Of a DNA stretch of 64,000 bases, positions 55,095 to 64,000 are shown piece by piece. Origin of the DNA: DATKDF01 sp963752045 (GTDB lineage Bacteria; Acidobacteriota; Vicinamibacteria; Vicinamibacterales; SCN-69-37). The stretch is from contig CAVVWN010000008.1 in NCBI GenBank assembly GCA_963752045.1, positions 806,001-870,000 on the forward strand, given 5' to 3'. Numbering within the stretch: position 1 is the stretch's first letter; each line of letters starts with the position of its first letter. A program made the translations under genes and the position numbers. The notes under the pieces were generated by a model that saw only the letters and a program-made list of their open reading frames with translations, was not told the DNA's origin and searched no databases.

Positions 55095-56549
55095 TCAGCG
55101 GCCGCGCGCTTCTTCTACGGCCGCACGAGGCGTTAATACCTCAGCGCGTGTTTTTTCGAAGACGGCCCATCGGGAGTCGGCGTGCCGGACCGTCCAGTCA
55201 GCATCCCGTCGCAGCCCGTCCGCGATGGGTGATTCGGCTGGAAGGCACGCGCACCGGATGCCGTACTTCTCGAACAGGGGCTCGAATTGACCGTCAGATT
55301 CGGCTTGGCGACTGGCGGTGACAAGGTCCATCGGATACGGCTCGAGCACCTGCCGGCTATCGATGAAGACGGGCGCCGACGGCACGAACCACATGAGCGC
55401 ACCACCGTCGCCATAGGTATTGAACAGCGGCCCCCTGCAGCGTGAGATCGCCGCGATGACGTCGTCGGAGAAGGGCCGCCAGCCGAGCAGCGCGGCTGGC
55501 TGCGCCCAGAGAGCCGCGACGAGGAGCGCGGCGCCGACAACTGTCGTACCGAGGACCCACGTGTTGGCGGCGCGAGGAACCTCGCGCCGCGGCCTCACGG
55601 CTGGCGCCTGTGTCGCCATCACCCGCGTGAGTGCGGGTAGCGCTGCCAGCAGGAAGAAGGGGACGTTTCGAGTCGCCTGCAACGCCAGTGGCAGAACGGC
55701 CAGCGCGATTCCAACGGCTGTCCATGTCGGCGCGTCCAGTTTCTTCCAGTTACGGAGCGTGGCGACGATGAACGTGGCCGCCACCGCCCAGAACGGCCAC
55801 AGTTCTGGCCGGAAGTCTGGAGGCCGCCATTCCACCAGGGCGTGAAGCTCGGAGTGCAAGGCCGAGTCCACCCAAAACGTCCAGAGCTCCAGGCCGAGCG
55901 GGGTCACCAGCGTTGCGACGGCCGTGGCCAGGAGCGTCCACGTCAGGGCGGCCGGCAGGCGGCGCCCGACGATGGCCGCAGCAGCCCACGCGCCGCCCAC
56001 CGAGACGAGGCCGAGCGCGACCGCGCCGTGAAGGTTGGCCCAGACGATTACGATGGCGGGAATCCAGCGCAGACGGTTTCGAACGAGAAGCGCGGACGTG
56101 GCGGCGAAGCAGAACATCGACAGCATCTGCGGTCTGAGGGCAAACGACATCGCGGCCGGGATCACCGCACCGAGCAGTGCGATGAACCGGACTTCGAAGG
56201 CCCCCCGAGTGAGTGAGTAGGAGAGCGCCCAGGCGGCGGTTGCCGCCGCCGCGCACGCGCCTGCAAGCAGGGGCATGCCACCAAGGCGGTACAGCGCGTA
56301 GAAGACCGCCTCCGTCAGCCATTCATGGTTGGCCCAGTGGCGCCCCGCGGCCGTGTGTGAGTAGCTCTCGACCATCGGGATCTGACCTGTGGAGAACAGA
56401 TCCCGGCCAGCGCGCAGCAGCCACCACGTGTCGCCTTGGGCGGGCGCCAGACAGGCAAGCACAGCGATGGCCACAAGCACCATGCCGCCGGCAAGCTGGT
56501 CCGATGTGAGCCTGGGGTTTCTCACCTGGTCACCGGCCCAGGATTTCAT
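55095..56549 (-). CDS. Polytopic membrane protein of unknown function
   Basis: 484 aa from ATG56549, which overlaps the S58 peptidase stop by 4 nt. About ten hydrophobic segments, with DTWWLLRAGRDLFSTGQIP, YSHTAAGRHWANHEWLTEAV and RPQMLSMFCFAATS near the front, and a soluble C-terminal end of about 130 residues containing FNTYGDGGALMWFVPSAPVF and DSRQVLEPYPMDL. The layout resembles GT-C-type membrane glycosyltransferases, but no catalytic motif is certain. Confidence 0.82.
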   Translation of the reverse strand: MKSWAGDQVRNPRLTSDQLAGGMVLVAIAVLACLAPAQGDTWWLLRAGRDLFSTGQIPMVESYSHTAAGRHWANHEWLTEAVFYALYRLGGMPLLAGACAAAATAAWALSYSLTRGAFEVRFIALLGAVIPAAMSFALRPQMLSMFCFAATSALLVRNRLRWIPAIVIVWANLHGAVALGLVSVGGAWAAAAIVGRRLPAALTWTLLATAVATLVTPLGLELWTFWVDSALHSELHALVEWRPPDFRPELWPFWAVAATFIVATLRNWKKLDAPTWTAVGIALAVLPLALQATRNVPFFLLAALPALTRVMATQAPAVRPRREVPRAANTWVLGTTVVGAALLVAALWAQPAALLGWRPFSDDVIAAISRCRGPLFNTYGDGGALMWFVPSAPVFIDSRQVLEPYPMDLVTASRQAESDGQFEPLFEKYGIRCACLPAESPIADGLRRDADWTVRHADSRWAVFEKTRAEVLTPRAAVEEARGR

Positions 56550-57661
56550 CGTCCGTACTTCTTCAGCACCGTCCTCAGTTCGTCGATCGGGATGGCGCGC
56601 ACCGTCCTGCCGTTGCCGGTCGTGTCGGCCGCCTTGAGCAGGGAGTTGTAGACGGCTTCCTCGGTGGCCTCGAGCACGGCTTCGAAAAGCCCGCTCATCG
56701 CGTTGTTCGGCAGCGTCGTCCGCAACTGCGGCGCCGCGAGTCCTCGGCGCCTGAGCGCCGGGTGCGTCGAGAACGCGATCGCGAAGTCGCCGCTGCCGTT
56801 CGAGTAGCTCGATCCTGTTCGCGCCAGCGCGTAGATCGCGCGCGCGGCCAGCCGGCGCAGGTTCCGTGCGTCGACCGGCGCGTCGGTGGCGACGACGATC
56901 ATGCAGGAGCCGTCGGCGGAGGCGTTCTCCCGGCCTCGCGGTGTCAGTTCCTTCCACACCGGCACACCGTCCATCGTCAGACGCCCGCCGTAGTTCGATT
57001 GCACCAGTACGCCTACCGTCCAGGTGTCGTTTGCCTGAGGCACCACGCGCGATGCGGTGCCGATGCCACCCTTCCATCCGAAGGCCACCGTGCCGGTTCC
57101 GGCCCCGACCGCACCCTCGGCCACCGGACCGCCGGCCGCGCCGTCGATGGCGGCGAGCACGTGCTCCCGCGTGACGTGGAAGCCGCGGATGTCGTTCAAG
57201 CCGCCGTCATTCGTCTCGCCGACGACCGCGTTGACCGACCGCACGTCCTCGTTCCCGCGCTGGCGAAGCGTCCAGTCGACAACCGCCTCGATCGCCGTGC
57301 CGACCGACAGCGTGTTGGTCAGCACGATCGGCGTCTCGATCGTGCCGAGCTCTTCGATCTGCGTCGAGCCGGCGAGCTTGCCGAACGCGTTGCCGACGAA
57401 GACAGCGCCGGGCACCTTCTCCTCGTACACGTTGTCGCCGTGCGGGACGATGGCCGTGACGCCGGTGCGGACCGTGTCACCGGCGACGATCGTCGTGTGG
57501 CCGACGCGTACGCCGGCTACGTCGGTGAGGGCGTTGAGCGGGCCGGGCGTGCCCGCACCCGGCGTGATGCCGAGGTCCCGTGCGCGAGGCCGGTTCTGTC
57601 CGACCGCCACCGTGCACATCGTCAGCGTCGCAATCACCACTGGCAGACCAAGTCGCTTCAT
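56546..57661 (-). CDS. P1/S58-family peptidase (DmpA/BapA-like aminopeptidase)
   Basis: 371 aa from ATG57661 with GGAGG upstream. Signal peptide (LPVVIATLTMCTVAVGQ) indicates export. It shows the self-processing Ntn-like fold: GITPGAGTPGPLNALTDVAG, VRVGHTTI, ALAGSTQIEELGTIETPIVL-type region, VNAVVGETNDGGLNDIRG, and the probable nucleophile Ser in DGSCMIVVATDAP, where DmpA-type enzymes cleave before Ser. They release N-terminal D- or beta-amino acids from peptides. Confidence 0.88.
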   Translation of the reverse strand: MKRLGLPVVIATLTMCTVAVGQNRPRARDLGITPGAGTPGPLNALTDVAGVRVGHTTIVAGDTVRTGVTAIVPHGDNVYEEKVPGAVFVGNAFGKLAGSTQIEELGTIETPIVLTNTLSVGTAIEAVVDWTLRQRGNEDVRSVNAVVGETNDGGLNDIRGFHVTREHVLAAIDGAAGGPVAEGAVGAGTGTVAFGWKGGIGTASRVVPQANDTWTVGVLVQSNYGGRLTMDGVPVWKELTPRGRENASADGSCMIVVATDAPVDARNLRRLAARAIYALARTGSSYSNGSGDFAIAFSTHPALRRRGLAAPQLRTTLPNNAMSGLFEAVLEATEEAVYNSLLKAADTTGNGRTVRAIPIDELRTVLKKYGR

Positions 57662-57741
57662 CTGCGGGCCTCCTTGCACGAGCCCTCCGTTGGGGCCAAT
57701 AATAGGCCGATTTTCGTCCCCCCATGTCCAAGGAGTTCAGC

Positions 57742-60701
<2,960 letters not shown>

Positions 60702-60736
60702 GCGTACCGGTCAGGATTCACCGGCTCGACCCCGCC

Positions 60737-61138
60737 GTGCCGCTGCCGTCTTATCAGACGGCCGGCGCGGCGGGGTTCGACCTGGCGTCAGCCGCAGATC
60801 TCACCGTCGAGCCAGGCCAGATCGTGCTCGTGCCCACCGGCCTCGTCATCGAGGTTCCTCCAGGGCACTGTCTCGGGATATTCGCGCGCAGCAGCACGCC
60901 GCTCAAGCGCGGCCTCGTCGTCGCCAACGGCGTCGGCGTCGTCGATTCGGATTACTGCGGCCCGGCCGACGAAATCAAGATTCAGGTCCTCAACGTCACG
61001 CGCGCTCCAGTCGAGATCCGGCGCGGCGACCGGCTCGCGCAGGGCATCATCCTGCCCTTCGCGCGGGCCGACTGGGATGAACGGGACGCGCCCGACCGTC
61101 CCACCCGCGGCGGCTTCGGTTCGACCGGGCAGGCCTGA
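60737..61138 (+). CDS. dut: dUTP diphosphatase
   Basis: 133 aa from GTG60737. Motifs of trimeric dUTPase: AGAAGFDLASA, RSSTPLKRGLVVANGVGVVD (motifs 2 and 3), QVLNVTRAPVEIRRGDRLAQ, and the C-terminal arm RGGFGSTGQ. It hydrolyses dUTP to dUMP and supplies dTTP precursor. The normal first strand appears to start upstream (SVPVRIHRLDP reads in frame from a CTG at 60698 that overlaps the S9 stop as CTGA), so the true start may be CTG60698, adding 13 residues. Confidence 0.93.
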   Translation: MPLPSYQTAGAAGFDLASAADLTVEPGQIVLVPTGLVIEVPPGHCLGIFARSSTPLKRGLVVANGVGVVDSDYCGPADEIKIQVLNVTRAPVEIRRGDRLAQGIILPFARADWDERDAPDRPTRGGFGSTGQA

Positions 61139-61165
61139 CCCCCACCGGTAGCGGATGCGCGATCC

Positions 61166-62362
61166 TCAGGCGGGACGTGCCACCTGAGGTCGGCAACGCC
61201 ACAGCAGCCACATCATCAGAGGCAGCGAAAGGGGAACCACGCCAACCCTGGCGGCCGGAACGGCGAACAAGGCCGACAGCAGCAATGCCGCCACGAGGAC
61301 GTCGGTCTGTTTCAGGCGGATGGCTCGGTCCAGCAGCCACGCGACGGCGGGCGCCAGGAGGACGCCGTCGTACAGGAGCACGTGAGGGCTGACGAGCAGC
61401 GTCGCGATGAGGAGGGCCGCCATGCGAACAGTCAGTGGCTCGCGGCTCCTCCACGCCGCGGTGGCGAGCCACGTCACGAGGGCCACACTGACAGCCCACC
61501 CCGCGACCACGACGCCAGGAGACGCGATTTCGGCGAGCGCCGCGCGAAAGGCATGTGTGTGCCTGGCATCGATTGGGTCGAACGCGCCCGGGTTGGTAAG
61601 GGCCGTGCTGGTCACTGACAAGTAGCCGGAGACGGCGTCAGGCCCGCTGACCGCGAACGTGGTTCCCGCCAGGACGACAAGTCCCGCGACGACACCGGAC
61701 ACGATGCGCCACGACCGGCCGAACAGGAGCACCAGGGCCAGCGCGAGGCCGAAGTGCGGCTTGAAGGCCACGACGGCGAAAGACACTCCAGCCAGGACCG
61801 GCTTGTCCCTCTCGAGCGCCCACCAGGCCCCGACAAACCCCAGCAGGGGCCACAGCGTGCTCTGCCCGGTGACGAGGAGGGCGACGAAGGGTGGGAAGAT
61901 CAGGGCGCCGATCACCACGTGGTGGCGTTCGATCGCCCCGCAGCCCGTGGCCACGACCCGCATCAACCAGGCATAGAGCGCGAAGGAGATCGCGGCCCAC
62001 GACGTGAACGCCGCCGTGAACGGCAGCGCGGCGAAGGGCGCGTAGAGGGCCGCGGTCAGCGGGGGATAAGCCGGCGCGTAGAAGTACGCTTCTGAATTCG
62101 GCACCAGGGCGACCTGCAGGTCGTGCAACGCCGTCCAGTCATACAGTGCGGCCCATTGGCCGGTCCACGCCAGGGTTCCTAGTGCGTAGAACTGCATGAA
62201 GTCGCCGCCGAGCACAGGCTGGCGCTGGAATACGACCATGAAGATCACGGACCAGACGACCACCACGGTCGTCGCGAGTACGACGGTGATCTCGCGGGAG
62301 GGTCGGCCGCTCATGGGCATCGGGATCATACATGCCGTCCGGACCGGTTCCTGCTGAGCCAT
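61166..62362 (-). CDS. GT87/DUF2029-like polytopic membrane protein
   Basis: 398 aa with about ten hydrophobic segments. N-terminal TM (VVLATTVVVVWSVIFMVVFQ), then GGDFMQFYALG (the acidic-residue motif of GT-C mannosyltransferases of the GT87 type), DWTALHDLQVALVP, YAPAYPPLTAALYAPFAALP, and GQSTLWPLLGFVGAWWALER. Probable lipid-linked sugar transferase in the membrane; substrate unknown. Starts at 62362, 62329 or 62314 are all possible, without a clear ribosome site; 62314 gives the neatest signal anchor. Convergent with dut, divergent from the aldehyde dehydrogenase. Confidence 0.83.
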   Translation of the reverse strand: MAQQEPVRTACMIPMPMSGRPSREITVVLATTVVVVWSVIFMVVFQRQPVLGGDFMQFYALGTLAWTGQWAALYDWTALHDLQVALVPNSEAYFYAPAYPPLTAALYAPFAALPFTAAFTSWAAISFALYAWLMRVVATGCGAIERHHVVIGALIFPPFVALLVTGQSTLWPLLGFVGAWWALERDKPVLAGVSFAVVAFKPHFGLALALVLLFGRSWRIVSGVVAGLVVLAGTTFAVSGPDAVSGYLSVTSTALTNPGAFDPIDARHTHAFRAALAEIASPGVVVAGWAVSVALVTWLATAAWRSREPLTVRMAALLIATLLVSPHVLLYDGVLLAPAVAWLLDRAIRLKQTDVLVAALLLSALFAVPAARVGVVPLSLPLMMWLLWRCRPQVARPA

Positions 62363-62390
62363 GCTATGGTGGCGGATTGGAGGTTGTGAC

Positions 62391-63920
62391 GTGGCGTCCA
62401 CACGTGCGGTCCTGAGCAGGCTGAGTATCGAGAGTGTCAATCCGGGCGCGTTCGGCGCAGGCGGGTGGTCTCGCCTGACGGAAGGCCGCCGTACGGTGTC
62501 GATCAATCCGGCAACGGGCGAGCCGCTGGCTTCGGTTGAGCTCGCGACCGAGGCGGACTACGAGCGAGTCGCGCGGGGAGCCTCCGAGGCGTTCGTCTCG
62601 TGGCGCGAGCGCCCCGCCCCGAAGCGCGGCGATCTCGTGCGCGACCTCGCGGCCATCCTGCGCGACCACAAAGAGCCCCTGGGCGACCTCGTCTCCCTCG
62701 AGATGGGCAAGATCCGCGCCGAGGGGCACGGCGAAGTGCAGGAGATGATCGACATCTGCGATTTCGCGGTCGGCCTCTCGCGACAGCTCTACGGCCTGAC
62801 GATGCCGTCTGAACGACCGGGACACCGGATGATGGAGCAGTGGCACCCGCTCGGTCCGGTCGGCGTGATTACGGCGTTCAATTTTCCAGTGGCGGTCTGG
62901 TCGTGGAACGCGGCGATCGCCGCCGTGTGCGGCGATCCGGTCGTGTGGAAGCCGGCCGAGCCCGTGCCGCTCTGCGCGATTGCCGTCCAACGCCTTGCGG
63001 CCCGCGTGGCCGCCGACCACGACGCGGCCGGCGTCTTCAACCTGCTCGTCGGCCCCGGTTCGGTGATTGGCGAGCGCATGCTCGGCGACGGTCGGCTGCC
63101 GCTCATCTCGTTCACCGGGTCGACGGCGGTCGGCCGGCGCGTGGCCGGTACCGTCGCGTCACGATTCGGTCGCACGATTCTGGAGCTCGGTGGCAACAAC
63201 GCCATCGTCGTCACCGAGGGGGCGAGGTTGGATCTCGCCGTGCGCGCGATCCTCTTTGGCGCCGTCGGGACGGCCGGCCAGCGCTGTACCTCGACGCGTC
63301 GGTTGATCGTACATCGCTCGCTCGTCGATGAACTGTGCGACCGGCTGGTTTCCGCCTACGGTCAGGTGCGGATCGGCGACCCGCTCGCTCCCGAGACGAT
63401 CATGGGCCCGCTCGTGACGATGGGAGCGGTCGACGACATGTTCGTCGCGCTCGACGAAGCGCGGGCCCAGGGCGGCCAGGTTCTCTGTGGCGCGGCCCGG
63501 CGCCCGGACGTCGGCCCTTTCTTCGTCGAGCCGACGATCGTCCGGATGCCGGCGCAAACCGACGTCGTCCGCAAGGAGACATTCGCGCCCATCCTGTACG
63601 TGCTCGCCTACGACGACTTCTCGGAGGCATTACGACTCCACAACGACGTGCCACAGGGGTTGTCGAGTGCGATCTTCACGGAGAGTGGCCGGTGCGCCGA
63701 GGAATTTCTGTCGGCCCGCGGTTCAGATTGCGGCATCGCCAACGTCAACATCGGCACGTCGGGCGCCGAAATCGGCGGTGCGTTCGGCGGCGAGAAGGAA
63801 ACGGGCGGCGGCCGCGAGTCGGGTTCGGACGCCTGGAAGGCCTACATGCGGCGGCAGACGAACACCGTCAACTGGTCGGAGTCCCTGCCGCTCGCGCAGG
63901 GGATCAAGTTCGGGGAGTAG
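62391..63920 (+). CDS. ALDH7-type aldehyde dehydrogenase (piperideine-6-carboxylate / aminoadipate semialdehyde type)
   Basis: 509 aa from GTG62391, with GGAGG 7 nt upstream. NAD-dependent dehydrogenase: SINPATGEPLASVELATEAD, GPVGVITAFNFPVAVWSWN, FTGSTAVGRRVAG, catalytic Glu in LELGGNNAIVVTEG and catalytic Cys in GTAGQRCTSTRRLIVHRS, then GKET-like GGAFGGEKETGGGRESGSDA at the C terminus. The GNNA and GQRCTSTRRL versions match the ALDH7 group acting on alpha-aminoadipic semialdehyde in lysine degradation. No lysine-catabolism partner is visible here. Confidence 0.9.
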   Translation: MASTRAVLSRLSIESVNPGAFGAGGWSRLTEGRRTVSINPATGEPLASVELATEADYERVARGASEAFVSWRERPAPKRGDLVRDLAAILRDHKEPLGDLVSLEMGKIRAEGHGEVQEMIDICDFAVGLSRQLYGLTMPSERPGHRMMEQWHPLGPVGVITAFNFPVAVWSWNAAIAAVCGDPVVWKPAEPVPLCAIAVQRLAARVAADHDAAGVFNLLVGPGSVIGERMLGDGRLPLISFTGSTAVGRRVAGTVASRFGRTILELGGNNAIVVTEGARLDLAVRAILFGAVGTAGQRCTSTRRLIVHRSLVDELCDRLVSAYGQVRIGDPLAPETIMGPLVTMGAVDDMFVALDEARAQGGQVLCGAARRPDVGPFFVEPTIVRMPAQTDVVRKETFAPILYVLAYDDFSEALRLHNDVPQGLSSAIFTESGRCAEEFLSARGSDCGIANVNIGTSGAEIGGAFGGEKETGGGRESGSDAWKAYMRRQTNTVNWSESLPLAQGIKFGE

Positions 63921-63957
63921 AACGTGGGGAGGCGGCGGCTCCTGGGGTCGTGGCCAC

Positions 63958-64000
63958 CTACCGCAGCAGGGCCTCGCGCACGCGGTCGAGGGCCGCGCTG
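63958..64000 (-). CDS. C-terminal end of a minus-strand gene (partial)
   Basis: The last 13 codons of an open frame on the minus strand read SAALDRVREALLR, then TAG; the gene continues beyond the window edge. It is helical and charged, and the spacing after the convergent dehydrogenase (37 bp) fits a normal gene end. Too short to identify. Confidence 0.4.
   Translation of the reverse strand, partial: SAALDRVREALLR

Overview
The window is a high-GC chromosomal segment from a Gram-negative bacterium. The best guess is a member of the Acidobacteriota, probably near class Vicinamibacteria. That is an inference from gene content: an acidobacterial-type VWFA-domain secreted protein, a VKOR-DsbA fusion, acidobacterial-style type IV minor pilins, an OmpA protein with an Ig/PKD-like segment, and secreted M14 and S9 peptidases with Gly/Arg-rich linkers. 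No rRNA, tRNA, CRISPR, phage or IS element was seen. All sequence similarity is judged by eye.

Layout. (1) 1-15,022, plus strand, is a type IV pilus region: pilA, a VKOR-DsbA disulfide-forming fusion, an ABC-2 ATPase/permease pair with a TPR-like partner, prepilin peptidase pilD, then fimT-pilV-pilW-pilX-pilY1 and a small coiled-coil protein, followed by a second diverged pilV-pilW-pilX set. Each of the three pilin units (pilA, fimT, second pilV) is preceded by an RpoN-type -24/-12 promoter with exact GG-N10-GC spacing. For fimT and the second pilV, upstream in-frame stops force the GTG start to lie 1-2 nt after the predicted transcription start, so these mRNAs should be almost leaderless. 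(2) 15,038-27,560 carries aroB, proS, an OmpA-like outer-membrane protein, tatA-tatC, a CtpA-type S41 protease, smc and an M48 protease. (3) 27,557-41,226, minus strand, is a ribosome/RNA operon set: asnS, rimO, rimP, nusA, infB, ylxP (DUF503), rbfA, nrnA, truB, rpsO and pnp, then a cupredoxin. A promoter plus hairpin/U-tract in front of rimP looks like an attenuator for the nusA operon. (4) 41,240-45,756, minus strand, has a TIM-barrel epimerase-like protein, an AmgK/MurU-like pair (cell-wall sugar recycling type) and a DegP/HtrA protease. (5) 46,002-64,000 holds the VWFA protein, a zinc-ribbon protein with an alpha-glucan phosphorylase and a serine/threonine dehydratase. It then has a set of exported hydrolases (Tat-type N4-glycosylasparaginase, M14 carboxypeptidase, P1/S58 peptidase, S9 peptidase), two polytopic membrane proteins, dUTPase and an ALDH7-type aldehyde dehydrogenase.

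Five genes (pilY1, ctpA, the cupredoxin, M14, S9) contain six reading-frame breaks. All six are +1 (one extra base) and both flanks stay conserved and sensible. The simplest reading is insertion errors in the assembly; recent pseudogenisation or +1 recoding are alternatives. Two intergenic regions hold low-complexity repeats: a heptamer-based inverted repeat between asnS and rimO, and an octamer-like array after the asparaginase gene. No stretch longer than 300 bp lacks a gene. Bases 1-225 hold only the pilA promoter and leader as far as I can see.
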